Positions 49,641 through 60,080 of a stretch of 64,000 nt of DNA are shown piece after piece. Each line of letters opens with the position of its first letter. Positions within the stretch are counted from its first letter, which is position 1. The notes beneath the pieces are model-generated. The model was not told where the DNA came from. It did not search any database and saw nothing but the letters and a program-made list of their open reading frames with translations. The stretch covers positions 43,437,003 through 43,501,002 of the forward strand of contig CM055106.1 in NCBI GenBank assembly GCA_029204225.1, in the 5' to 3' direction. The translations under genes and the position numbers were made by a program. Source of the stretch: Diphasiastrum complanatum (lineage: Eukaryota; Streptophyta; Lycopodiopsida; Lycopodiales; Lycopodiaceae).

Positions 49641-50840
49641 TGCTTTTGACTATTCCATGAAATGGGTCCTCCTGCTAGAAAGCAAAGCTAGCCAGACGTG
49701 GATTTTTTGTGTCTCCACAATATCGCCCAATCAAACTCGGAATAAGAAGCTAATGTTAGAGTGTCCTCTGAGTTTTCATTATAGCATAGAGCATTATGCT
49801 TAGATGCCTGAATGTATCTTAATACTCTTATTAGAGCTTGTGCCAATGTCCTAACTTCATAGGCAAGATCGGGTCATGTGCAGACCATGTCATACATGAT
49901 CGATCCAACTATCAACTGATAGGGGTATTTGCACATCTCCTTCTCTACTGCAGTAGTCGGCACATGTCCTTCGACAATTTGAATCCTAGATCCATAGGCG
50001 AGTCTATCGACTTGTAGTTTTCCATGCCATACCTATAGAGTACACTGGTTAGACACCTTTCTTGGCTTATTGTAATACTTATGTTTACTCTTTCTTTGGT
50101 TATCTCGATTCCGAGAAGGTAATGTATAGGGCCTGAATTGGTTATTTTGGTTTCCTTCCACAATAGCGACTTTGTGTCATGAAGTAACTTATTCGAATTG
50201 TTGATGATCAAAGAGTCATCAAAATATAGAGCTATTATGACATAGCTTGAGCTTCTATGTTCGAGATAAACATCAGAGTGAACAGAGGTAGGAATGAAGT
50301 CCTGCTACAACAAGGATCGATTGATTCTATTGAACCAAGCCCTTGGAGCTTGCTTTAGCCCATAGTGATCTTTCTACAACTTACACACTTTGTGTTCTTG
50401 GCCTTGAAGGATCTAACCTTTGGGTTGCTAGATGTAAATATCTTCTTATATGTATCCATTCAGAAAAGCAGTATGAACATCCATCTGGTGAACATCTAGA
50501 TCTTCGACAGCTGCGATAGCAAGTAAAGACCAAATTGACTGAAGTCTTACAATTGAACTGAAAGGCTCTGTGTAGTCAATTCCGTAAGTTTGTTCATATC
50601 CTTTCATGACTAGTCGAGCTTTCCATTTGGCTGTCAAACCATGTGGATTCAGCTTCAACTTGAAGATCTACTTAGTGTCGATAATCTTTGCATTAGAAGG
50701 AGCTTCTACAAGCAACTAGGTCTTGCTCTTCATCAGTAACATATAGATGCATGACAGTGTGCCAGTTGTCTGCATTCGAATTCAACTGTGCTTCTGCTAC
50801 TAAGATAGGTCCATCATAACTGATGAATGCCTAAGGGATG
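49641..50840 (-). pseudogene. copia-A RNase H start and reverse transcriptase (copy at 50 kb)
   Basis: RNase H remnant at 49,641-49,800. RT: open stretch 50,211-49,945 with HYLLGIEITKERVNISITIS and YKSIDSPMDLGFKL. The active-site box at about 50,215-50,226 reads YFDD, so both Asp residues are kept in this copy. The N-terminal part 50,658-50,446 reads KARLVMKGYEQTYGIDYTEP, SLLAIAAVEDLDVHQMDVHT, AFLNGYI. Stops lie at the LRLKQAP region (50,290-50,400). Confidence 0.9.
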
Positions 50841-51290
50841 TAACGATCAGGCTCTTGTTGACGTTGGGCAGATCTTCGAACAAAAGTCAATTGTTGAGAT
50901 GATTATTCTCATTGTTGTACGACATGGGTATCTTTGATTGTCGGAACAGTCATAGGTCGAGGCCTGTCGATGGTGATGGGAGTTGTTGGAACTAATTCCT
51001 GCATTGGCTGCTTCTACTTGAAGTCGTAGAGTTTGTCTTCAAGGAACACAACATCTAGATTGCTGACTGAGATGCGGCTTGACTCAACATCATAGATTCG
51101 ACAAGCTTTGAGTGAGGTCGAGTATCCAATGAAGATACTTTTGCAGCTGATACGGTCAAGCCTCTTTCTCATATCAGAAGGAATCTGCACATAACCAAGA
51201 TAGCCAAACACTCGAAGGTGCTTGAAACTTGGTTTGTAGCCGTGGAAGATTTCGAAGGAAGTGTAGAACACCTCAATAGACAGGTCTCAG
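50841..51290 (-). pseudogene. copia-A linker and integrase C-terminus (copy at 51 kb)
   Basis: Clean frame 51,271-51,014: MFYTSFEIFHGYKPSFKHLR, VFGYLGYVQIP, DMRKRLDRIS, SIFIGYSTSLKACRIYDVES, SVSNLDVVFLEDKLYDFK. The linker (ELVPTTPITIDRP-like) is at 50,841-51,010. Very close to the 12.85 and 56.5 kb copies. Confidence 0.85.
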
Positions 51291-51299
51291 TTCTACCAA

Positions 51300-51665
51300 C
51301 AAAGTGCACAACAATACTCAAATTGACAAAGGATAAAGAAACTCGAAACTCGAACAATTCGATTTGCAAAATTGAGAAGCTTGAACATGAACTCGAACAA
51401 ATAGTTGTTGTGAAACTGTCATGAACAATTTCTTGTTCAAACTTGAAGCTCAAAGCTCGAAATTATCGCGAACTCAAGCTGTTCGCGAATTTGTCTCAAA
51501 AGATCAAGAAGAGTGTCGCGAAGCAGAAACTGCGAAAGATACTGTCGTGAACAAAATATTGTTGCGAATCTTTCGAGAATAGCAAATCTGTCATGAACAT
51601 AGAATCATGCAAGAATCTTTCACGAATCTTTCAAAAATCTTTCGACTCTAAGAAACCAAAACATT
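51300..51665. repeat. minisatellite inside copia-A integrase (copy 4)
   Basis: CTCGAACAATTCGATTTGC/GAGAAGCTTGAACATGAA units, then AATCTTTCACGAATCTTTCA units to 51,650. Followed by AAACCAAAACATTGTTGAATATC, shared with 13,478 and 31,350. Confidence 0.85.
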
Positions 51666-52090
51666 GTTGAATATCAACCCGTCAAAACGAATGGATTTTG
51701 TTACATATGGAAAAAGGCCAAAGGACGTATCCTGTAACAATATAAATACATGTGCACTTATGGTAATAAAGTAGACTCTTAGATTCAAGCTCATACTTAT
51801 ATTCAGACTAACTTATTTACTTATGCACTTGCGCACTTATGTACTCATTGTAAGAGAGATACCACAAGGCAGCAAGAAATGTATATTGATTCAGACTCAA
51901 AATTATAAAAAAACATTTTCCGATCAAAGTTTCAGTCGTTTATCTGATTATCTAATTTTCTTATCACATAGTCTATCACATTCACACATAATTCAATCAT
52001 AATAGAACTATTCTATTAGTACATAGAGCAGATTCAAGCATGATTAAAACGCTGATATTGGTGTGATTTGTTCAATCTCTAATCGCGTTC
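51666..52090 (+). other. LTR-like insert in copia integrase (fullest copy)
   Basis: Non-coding. GTTACATATGGAAAAAGG, a TATAAATA box near 51,740-51,747, GCACTTGCGCACTTATG near 51,825, then TTTATCTGATTATCTAAT and ATTGGTGTGATTTGTTC. It could be a solo LTR or a small non-autonomous element including the minisatellite; exact ends were not found. A second partial copy at 52,455-52,650 gives a local duplication of about 565 bp. Confidence 0.45.
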
Positions 52091-52440
52091 TCTGAGGAAG
52101 AATTCGTAATACTTTGGTGCTTGAATAGTTCTGCAGATAGCAGCCGTTGAAACTATTTCAGCCCAAAAATTCTTGGGGAGCTGAGCATTTGACGTCATTG
52201 ATCATGCAGCATTAAGTAATGTTTGGTTCTTCCTTTTGGCTACTCCATTCTGTTGTGGTGTGTAGCTGGTGGTGAACTGATGATGAGTGTCGCATGATGA
52301 TAAGCAGTCGGACATTTCATCTGACAAGAACTCTCCACGATTGTCTATACGCAAGGTGTTGAATCTTTGACCAGTCTGTGTCTCAACAAACTGCTTGAAT
52401 TCTTTGAAACAGAAATGCCTTAGGCTTGCTCTTAATGAAC
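52091..52440 (-). pseudogene. copia-A integrase core fragment (copy 2)
   Basis: Minus strand: QRFNTLRIDNRGEF-like text, LSDEMSDCLSS, THHQFTTSYTPQQNGVAKRK, LPKNFWAE. The catalytic Glu position (52,235-52,237) is Lys. The fragment is truncated at 52,440, before the first catalytic Asp. It is followed on the plus strand by a second copy of insert and core. Confidence 0.8.
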
Positions 52441-52649
52441 ATAATACCGAAGCTTTATATAAATTTGTTTTCTGATGAAAGTTTCAGTCATTTATCTAAT
52501 TATCTAATTGTTTATCACATAGTCTATCACATTCACGCATAATTCAATCATGATAGAACTGCTCTATTAGTACATAGATCTTATTCAGGCTTGATTAAAA
52601 CACTGATATTGGTGTGATTTGTTCAACCTCTAATTGTGTTCTCTGAGGA

Positions 52650-53226
52650 AAAATTCGCAAAACGTTTCCTACAGGAAGTTCTTGGGTCAACTACTTTGAT
52701 GCTTGAAGACTTCTGTAGATAGCAAGCTGTTGAATATGCTTCGGCCCAAAAATTCTTGGGGAGCTGAGCATTTGATGTCATTGATCATGCTGCATTAAGT
52801 AATGTTCGGTTCTTCCTTTTGGCTACTCCATTCTATTGTGGTGTGTAGCTTTTGGTGAACTGATGATGAGTGTCTCATGATGATAAGCAGTCGGACATTT
52901 CATCTGACAAGAACTCTCCATGATTGTCTGTACGCAGGGTCTTGAATCTTTGACTAGTCTGTGTCTCAACAAACTGCTTGAATTCTTTGAAACAATTAAA
53001 TGCCTCAGACTTGTTCTTAATGAACATAATACTGGTGAATCTTAAATAGTCATTGATAAAAGTGATAAAATATAGTGCTGAACCCAGAGAGGGAATACTC
53101 ATAGGGCCACACAGATGACTATGTTGAAAATAAAAATCATCTATCTTGACTTTAGGCTTGCTACAAACTTCTTACTATGCAAGTATGTTGTTTCATAAAT
53201 GTAAATGCCAAATTTGGCCTAGATGG
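52650..53226 (-). pseudogene. copia-A integrase core (copy 3, longest)
   Basis: Minus-strand core from near its beginning: HSHLCGPMSIPSLGSALYFI, TFINDYLRFTSIMFIKNKSE, FNCFKEFKQFVETQTSQRFK, TLRTDNHGEF, THHQFT. After a TAG comes NGVAKRKN. The second catalytic Asp (RTDN) is present. The first, expected in HSDLCGP, is His (53,115-53,117) and the third, expected in VAERKN, is Lys (52,818-52,820). The spacing between the second Asp and the Lys is the canonical 35 residues. Cut at 53,226 by the copia-E LTR. Confidence 0.85.
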
Positions 53227-53910
53227 AACTCGAGCTATATGGATTTATCATATCTAGCTGGTAGAATACAACTTGCATATAGATTGTAGACTTAGAAATA
53301 ACATTAATATGCTTGTAGAAACTCGTGGCATATCACATGCATTTATTGTGAGTGATCCATAGTGACATGCAAGGCATGCACAAAGTGAAATGGACACACG
53401 CATGATGATTTGTACAATTCTAGTTAGAAATAGGACACTTGGTAAAAGTAGGTAGAGATACATGCAGGAGATGTGACAAATGTCACTTAGACTCTAGTTT
53501 TCACTTTAGATGTAATTGAAAGGTGGATGGATGTGGTTCTACCTCGAGATACCTCAAACTCCATAAATATGTGTAGCTATTCTCATAATTTTTTATGAAG
53601 AACCAAAGCTTTGTCATGCCATTTTGGATCTATACCATATTTTGCTTCAATATCTCTCTCTCTCTTTCTCTCTGTAACTCATGCTGAGACTAATGCTCAT
53701 ACACTAAATTCTTGTACTTTTACTCTCTTGAAAGTAAAGCTATTATTATCTGATTCTTAGCATGCTAGATTGTGGTTAAGCCATTAGATTATGTACTAGA
53801 TATTGCTATTCAATCTATAATTAAGTTATTGTGATAATCATAAAGCTTAATAAGATCAATCATACTTGTGGATAATTCCCACACGTGTGAACATTTTGGA
53901 AATTTTGTCA
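53227..53910 (+). repeat. copia-E LTR (duplicate)
   Basis: Near-identical to 19,974-20,658, ending GAAATTTTGTCA directly before a PBS. About 18 bp is missing near 53,611 (GCTATTC... in the other copy). Confidence 0.75.
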
Positions 53911-53923
53911 TGGTATCAGAGCC
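53911..53923 (+). other. copia primer-binding site
   Basis: TGGTATCAGAGCC directly following the LTR end, as at 20,659. Confidence 0.9.
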
Positions 53924-54527
53924 CAATTAAGCTTTGCATGCTAACATCTCTGATTGTTCAAGAATTTGAGAGCTAATTCAAGCAAAAAAGCAGTTAATCA
54001 CTTTTCTTTACCTTTCTCTGAAAAGTGTTTGGATCAAAGTGGATAGAAACAGAGTTTTCAGTTCTAAACAGTGATTGTATGGAATTCTGAAACTCCGCAC
54101 GTGTGAAAATTGGTGACTTTCAATCCCTTCTATTTCGTTGCTAGTTGGTCCAAAGATAGTGGTGTTATAGCTTGATGGAAAGTATGAAGAGTACTTTCCA
54201 TAGAAATTGATACCAAATCAATCTAATGTGTCTATCAAGAGTTATAAGCTCTTAAAGAGGATAGGGAGAGGTCCAAAATCCGAGTGAGCACTGTTTGATT
54301 TGATTCAATCTTGCTTGATTCTGAATCCATTGTTTTGAGCATCCTGCACGAGAAACTAACGATCAAGACTAAGTTTGATGCAATTGAACACCTTTGAGCC
54401 TTCTAAGTATCATTACTGTTTTCTTTTGAAGCATGTAACTGTTGGAGGGATTTCGGATCCCAAGACAACCCTAACCCTAGTTAATAAGTGAGAGGGATTT
54501 GGCACCCTACGTGTGCAAGTCCAACCG
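53924..54527 (+). repeat. copia-E leader plus 5' stub of gypsy LTR
   Basis: 53,924-54,433 repeats 20,672-21,186. From TGTTGGAG at about 54,437 there are about 90 bp of the gypsy LTR, ending at CCGATGATCA (54,527), where copia-A RT (minus strand) begins. The shared copia/gypsy junction shows this block was copied after the gypsy insertion. Confidence 0.75.
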
Positions 54528-54826
54528 ATGATCATCTGGTGAACTTCTAGATCTTCGGCAGCTACGATAGCAGGTAAAGACCGAATTGACTGAAGTTTTA
54601 CAACTGGACTGAAAGGCCCTGTGTAGTCAATTCCATAGGTTTGTTCATATCCTTTCACGACTAGTCGAGCTTTCCATTTGGCTGTCAAACCATGGGGATT
54701 GATCTCCAACTTGAAGATCCACTTAGTGTCAATAATCTTTGCATTAGGAGAAGGTTCTACAAGACACCAGGTCTTGCTTTTCATCAGTAACATATACATG
54801 CATGACAGTGTGCCAGTTGTCTGCAT
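54528..54826 (-). pseudogene. copia-A reverse transcriptase, N-terminal fragment (copy at 54.7 kb)
   Basis: TLSCMYMLLMKSKTWCLVEP, TKWIFKLEINPHGLTAKWKA, RLVVKGYEQTYGIDYTGPFS, SLPAIVAAEDLEVHQM on the minus strand, 95 codons without a stop. It is bounded by the gypsy LTR stub on one side and an unrelated frame on the other. Confidence 0.85.
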
Positions 54827-55308
54827 TCGACAGTGGCCCTACGTTGTTGTTCATACTTTTGGGGATTGTTTTGCAACAATTCCTCTTTCACCTTCCTCCA
54901 ATTCCTTTTGGAGCACCATCCAGGCTTCATGGGATTCTTGGGATTCCTCGCGGCTCTTCTCATCAATTGCCTTTTGTTTCGAATCCAAAGGCACATTGAA
55001 TTCAAGGCCCAAGTCCTATTAAAAGCATTGGATTGAGGGAATTCAGAATATGAAGTCTCTATTATTTTATTATTGTCTTCAAGTGTTGGGAGGACTTCTA
55101 TACCAAAGTATGAAGCAACTAAATCACTCAAACAGGCATGAACTACATTGCCACGCGTATTTTCTATAACTCCACCATATGGATTAAGATCATAATATAC
55201 ACTACACGATTCTTGGGAAGGGGCATCTTCGGAAACTCTTCTCTCACATGATTCACCCGAAGAAGATAACACAAGATAACGCCTACTAGATTGAGTAGGC
55301 GTTCGCAT
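54827..55308 (-). CDS. unknown frame fused to copia RT (about 160 codons unique)
   Basis: Minus-strand frame open from 55,308 (MRTPTQSSRRYLVLSSSGES) through SVYYDLNPYGGVIE, SYFGIEVLPTLEDNN and NPKNPMKPGWCSKRNWRKVK to YEQQRRATVE. It then runs in frame a few codons into the copia RT fragment before stopping near 54,784. Composition is ordinary (mixed, mildly basic C-terminus), with no low complexity, signal peptide or membrane segment. I do not recognise it and it occurs once in the window. It could be an exon of a host gene or an unfamiliar retroelement frame; no promoter or start context supports expression. Confidence 0.3.
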
Positions 55309-55670
55309 ACTCAGAGGAGCTGCAAGTGCTCATGATAGAGGTTCTGGCTCTGGTCAAGATCTGGGAGCTAGAAATGCAAACGGTAGTGGTTCTGATTTAG
55401 GTGGCGAAGGTGCTGTTGGGCAAGGCAGTGGACATATTGGTGTGGTGCTACAGGTAGTTCTAAAGGTGGCAGTGGTCAATGAAGTAGAGCAACAGGCGGT
55501 GGCTCGGGGGGAAAGGAAAATGGAAATATTGTTACTGGAAATGGAGACAGTAATGGTAGTGGTAGCGGAAAAGAAAATGAAAATTTTGCTCATTTGGACA
55601 TGGTGCTGGCAAACGTAGCGGGAGAGGAAAAGAAAATGGAAATTAATATTGCTCCTAGAAATGGACAATA
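55302..55670 (+). pseudogene. glycine-rich frame, copy 1 (decayed)
   Basis: Plus-strand match to 63,249-63,626: RILRGAASAHDRGSGSGQDL, GARNANGSGSDLGGEGAVGQ, then a 9-bp and further small deletions that shift frame, giving non-glycine text. It starts exactly where the unknown minus-strand frame ends. The opposite-strand frame 55,354-55,698 is a shadow. Confidence 0.5.
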
Positions 55671-56285
55671 ATTGGGTGGTGAATTGACAACATTTCACCT
55701 CTAATTCTCAACATGTCGCTGTGTGTACTGAGAATTTTTAATTGAGTACACAATGATAGTTACTAGTGGCATCTACTAGCGGTCAAGAGACTACTATAGT
55801 ATTGATGTGAATAGAGATGGCAATGAGCTGACAAGGAATTAGACCAAGAATTGGAACGTAAAATCAACACACTCAGAGAGTCAAAATAGGTACTGTACGC
55901 CCTTTAAAAACTTAAACAACAATAATGTGGTTGGATTTATATTGTCAAACTTTGTCAGAGTAATTTATCTAGAGCTGCACCCATCGTCAACCTTCAATAA
56001 AGCATATGAATATGTAGTATTTTAAGCATCTATCCATATGCTTTTCTTTGAAACAACATCAAAATATGAATATCTTTCTGCACAATACGTTCTGATCATT
56101 GGTGACATGCATGCAATATTTGTATTTTCTTGCATTGATACGTTGAAAATTTGTGCTAACAATCATCAACATTGTTGCTCATATCTTAATATGGGAATCC
56201 ATTTCCTAAAATTCATGAACACTAGCATAATACCTTTTTTACAATTAATTTTTTTTTTACAATAGCTTATTGCAAAGAAAGAACA
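55671..56285. other. region downstream of glycine-rich copy 1
   Basis: 55,671-56,025 matches 63,650-63,960 plus 63,177-63,235, including the possible exon (INRDGNE-like, 55,780-55,955) with a stop in this copy (TRN*TKN). 56,026-56,285 is unique; its frame (MLFFETTSKYEYLSAQYVL...) has no recognisable domain and is not called. Confidence 0.4.
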
Positions 56286-56760
56286 TAGCCTAAGGGATGT
56301 AACGATCAGGCTCTTGTTGACATTGGGTAGATCTTCGAACAAAAGTCAATTGCTGAGATGATTATTCTCCTTGTTGTCCGACATGGGTATCTTCGATTGT
56401 CAAAACAGTCGTAGGTTGAGGCCTGGCGATGGTGATGGGAGTTGTTGGAACTAATGCTTGCATTGACTGCTTCTACTTGAAGTCATAGAATTTGTCTTCA
56501 AGAAACACAAGATCTAGACTGCTGACTGAGATGCGGCTTGATCAACATCATAGATTCGACAAGCTTTGAGTGATGTCGAGTATCCAATGAAAATACTACT
56601 GCAGCTGATAGGGTCAAGCCTCTTTCTCATATCAGAAGGAATCTGCACATCACCAAGATAGCCAAACACTCGAAGGTGCTTGAGACTTGGTTTGTAGCCA
56701 TGAAAGATTTTGAAGGAAGTGTAGAATACCGCAACAGACAAGTATCAGTTCTACCAACAA
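56286..56760 (-). pseudogene. copia-A linker and integrase C-terminus (copy at 56.6 kb)
   Basis: Minus strand SVAVFYTSFKIFHGYKPSLK, HLRVFGYLGDVQIPSDMRKR, LDPISCSSIFIGYSTSLKAC, IYDVD, then a 1-bp deletion (AASQSAV). The linker runs down to 56,286. Confidence 0.8.
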
Positions 56761-56789
56761 AGTGCATAGTACTCAAATTGACAAAGGTT

Positions 56790-57118
56790 AAAGAAACTCG
56801 AAACTCGAACAATTCGCGAAACATGAACTCGAACAATTCGCGAAATTGAGAAGCTTGAACATGAACTCGAACAATTCACAAAATTGAGTATCTTGTACAC
56901 GAACTCGAACAAATAATTGTCGTGAAACTGTCACAAACAATTTCTTGTTCAAACTTGAAGCTCGAAGCTTGAAATTATCGTGAACTTGTCTCAAAAGAAG
57001 ACTGTTGCGAAGCGGAAACTGTCAAAGATACTATCGCGAACAAAATATTGTCGCAAATCTTTTGGGAACAACAAATCTGTCATGAACAGAGAATCATTCA
57101 AGAATCTTTCAAGAATTT
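56790..57118. repeat. minisatellite inside copia-A integrase (copy 5)
   Basis: ACTCGAACAATTCGCGAAA/GAGAAGCTTGAACATGAA units, then AATCTTTCAAGAATTTG. It joins integrase core text at about 57,119 with almost all of the LTR-like insert removed. Confidence 0.85.
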
Positions 57119-57743
57119 GTAGATGCTTGAATAGTTCTGTAGATAGCAAGCCTTTGAAACTGCTTTAGCCCAAAAATTCTTGGGGAGTTGAGCATTTGAC
57201 GACATTGATCATGCTGCATTAAGTGATGTTCAGTTCTTCCTTTTGGCTACTCCATTCTGTTGTGGTGTGTAGCTGTTGGTGAACTGATGATGAGTGTCTC
57301 ATGATGATAAGTAGTCAGATATTTCGTCTAACAAGAACTCTCCACCACTGTTTGTAGGCAAGATCTTGAATCTTTGACCAGTCTGTGTCTCAACAAATTG
57401 CTTGAATTCTTTGAAACGGTTAAATGCCTCAGACTTGTTCTTAATAAACATAATATTGGTGAATCTTGAACAGCCATTGATAAAAGTGAATAAATATAGT
57501 GTTGAAACAAGAGAGGGCTATAAAAGTGAATAAATACAGTGTTGAACACAAATGACTATGTATCAATTCTAAAATGGACTTAGCTCTAGTGGCTTGTCCC
57601 TTGAAAATCTTGATCTAGGTTGTTTGCTTAGTAGGCACATCTCACAGACATGTCAAACGTTAGTGGAGGCAACATTAATATCTAGATTCTTGATACTATT
57701 ATGATGCATATACAAGATAGATCTCATGTTCAAGTGCCTTAAT
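57119..57743 (-). pseudogene. copia-A integrase N-terminus and core (copy 4)
   Basis: Minus strand. The zinc-finger end and core start near 57,540-57,660 read DVPTKQTT, IKIFKGQATRAKSILELIHS, HLC. GCSRFTNIMFIKNKSEAFNR and SQRFKILPTNSGGEFLLDE-type text follow, then NGVAKRKN and LPKNFWAK. The first catalytic Asp is His (57,552-57,554) and the Glu is Lys (57,242-57,244). A 45-bp duplication (TATAAAAGTGAATAAATA...) near 57,479-57,545 breaks the frame. Confidence 0.8.
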
Positions 57744-58830
57744 CTTTGATATCAGACGTGGATTTTTGTGTGTCCACATTACCGGCCCAATCAAAGTCGG
57801 AATAAGAAGGTAATGTTAGAGTGTCCTCTGAGTTTTCATTATAACATAGAGCATAGTGCTTAGATGCTTGAATGTATCTTAATACTCTTAGTAGAGCATG
57901 TGCCAATGTGCTAGCTGCATAGGCAAGATCGTGTCATGTGCAGACCAGGGCATACATGATCAATCTAACTATCGACTGATAGGGGTATTTGCACATCTCC
58001 TTCTCTATTTCAGTCGTCGGCACATGTCCTTTGACAATTTGAATGCTAGATCCATAGGCGAGTCTATCGACTTGTAGTTTTCCATGCCATACCTGTAGAG
58101 TACACTAGTTTGACACCTTTCCTGGCTTATCGTAATACTTATGTTTACTCATTCTTTGGTTATCTCAATTCCGAGAAGGTAATGTATAGGGCCTGAATCA
58201 GTCATTTTGAATTCCTTCCACAATAGTGACTTTGTCTCATGAAGTAATTGATTCGAATTGTTGATGATCAAAGAGTCCTCAAAATATAGAGCTATTATGA
58301 CATAGCTTGAGCCTCTATGTTTGAGATAAACATTAGAGTCAACAGAGGTAGGAATGAAGTCGTGCTACAACAAGGATCAATTGATTCTATTGAACCAAGC
58401 CCTTGGAGCTTGCTTTAGCCCATAGAGATCTTTCTGTAACTTACACACTTTGTGTTCTTGGCCTTGAAGGATATAATCTTTGAGTTGCTAGATGTAAATA
58501 TCTTCTTATATGTATCCATTCAGAACATCCATCCGGTGAACTTCTAGATCTTTGGCAGCTGCGATAGCAAGTAAAGACCGAATTGACTGAAGTCTTACAA
58601 CTGGACTGAAAGGCCCGGTGTATTCAATTCCATAGGTTTGTTCATATCCTTTCACGACTAGTCGAGCTTTCCATTTGGCTGTCAAACCATGTGGATTGAG
58701 CTTCAACTTGAAGATCCACTTAGTGGCAATAATTTTTGCATTAGGAGGAGCTTCTACAAGACACCAGGTCTTGCTCTTCATCAGGAACATATACATGCAT
58801 GACATTGTGCCAGTTGTATGCATTCGAGTT
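57744..58830 (-). pseudogene. copia-A RNase H start and reverse transcriptase (copy at 58 kb)
   Basis: RNase H remnant (FDWAGNVDTQKST-like) near 57,760-57,800. RT C-terminal text (YPYQSIVRLIMYA) lies near 57,950-58,000, the active-site box at about 58,275-58,286 reads YFED (first Asp codon is Glu, 58,278-58,280), and the N-terminal part 58,823-58,506 reads MKSKTWCLVEAPPNAKIIAT, KWIFKLKLNPHGLTAKWKAR, LVVKGYEQTYGIEYTGPFSP, with a 9-codon deletion before LNGYI. Many stops between. Confidence 0.88.
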
Positions 58831-59128
58831 CAACAGTGCTTCTGCTACTAAGGTAGGTCCGTCATAACTGATGAATGCCTAAGGGATGTAACGATCAGGC
58901 TCTTGTCGACGTTGGGCAGATTTTTGAACAAAAGTCAGTTGCAGAGATGATGATTCTCCTTGTTGTGTGACATGGGTATCTTCGATTGTCGGAACAGTCG
59001 TAAGTCGAGGCCTGTCGATGGTGATGGGAGTTGTTGGAACTAATTCTTGCATTGGCAGCTTCCATGATAAATGATCTAAGAAATTGTCAAGATAGTCTTG
59101 AATAATAATAACAACTTGGAACAATGGT
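58831..59128 (-). pseudogene. copia-A linker joined to PBS region (deletion derivative)
   Basis: Open frame 59,139-58,879: MVSKPLFQVVIIIQDYLDNF, then LPMQELVPTTPITIDRPRLT, TVPTIEDTHVTQQGESSSLQ. The first part is leader or gag-start sequence and the second is the integrase-RT linker. Gag, protease and integrase have therefore been deleted in one step between about 59,050 and 59,060. Confidence 0.7.
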
Positions 59129-60080
59129 TTTGATACCAATTTGTTGGGTTCCTACTGGTCTGATACCAACTAGCTGTTTTGTATTACTTTGATACTAGCT
59201 CTTTGGATTTCTTGTATGTATGTGGAAGGATAAGAGCGAACTAAATATGCAAATTATAATAGGATCTTTACCAAGCTATAGATTCAGACTATAACTTAGA
59301 TCAACTGGAGGAATATCTTGTATGTGTCAAAGACAACCATGAAGGGAGCGAAACAGTTAGGCATCTAAGATAGCCATGCTTCCTTTGAGATTGGATATTA
59401 TGAGCAAGTCATGGAGTGAATATCAGTGAGTGAGAGAGAAATTATCAGAAAGCATTCACAGTGGAGCACACATAGTAAAATAAATAATCTGAATTAAGTT
59501 GTTGTAAATACAACAATCAGATTACGATCCCGTGCCCGAGAATAGTTCACAGTAATATAGCGCACTTTGTGTTGTAATCTTACTACGCTAGTTAACGACT
59601 GAATACTATCTCTACTTCTTGAATTACTTTCACTCCCTCTAAATCTCTGATCCTATGGAATCAGATAATTCTCATACAATTGAGTTCATGAAAGAACTCT
59701 GAATCACACTTCCACCAATAAACTCTTCTTCAATATCACTATCATCACAATCCAACAATGTGTTGTTGTTATGTATATATACATGTACCAGTTATAATAA
59801 TTGTGTGGGCCACGAGCGTGAAGTAGTGTAGTTACTGCAAAGTATTGAAATGAACTGTGACATGGTCTATGTCAGACAGGGCAGAGGAAGTGCTCCATTT
59901 TGAATGGTACCATTTGATGAGCGTCGAAGATGTCAAGCAAGTCGAGTCGACTGGCTCGCCCTTGAGAAGATGTCGATGTCGACGAAGTCAAGTCAGTAAA
60001 GTCGATGACGTGAACGTCGACAAAGTCGATCTTGCTTCTACTTCAAGTCATTGGCTGTTCGACTTGTGCGAGTAAGATTG
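59129..60080 (-). repeat. copia-A LTR with PBS (fullest copy)
   Basis: Minus-strand PBS TTGGTATCAAAACC at about 59,129-59,142, next to the LTR end (..AGGAACCCAACA). Further out: GCTCCCTTCATGGTTGTC near 59,330-59,350 (reverse), TATATATACAT at about 59,772-59,783 as TATA, and a stretch with many GTCGA words at 59,925-60,030. The far end is uncertain. This LTR and the linker-RT block form one internally deleted element. Confidence 0.7.

Noticed and set aside
54678-55022. 114-codon plus-strand frame
   Set aside because: Overlaps copia RT and the unknown minus-strand frame; no motif, opposite to recognisable RT coding.
55354-55698. 114-codon minus-strand Ser/Thr/Pro-rich frame
   Set aside because: Antisense of the decayed glycine-rich copy; Gly codons read as Pro/Thr on the other strand.
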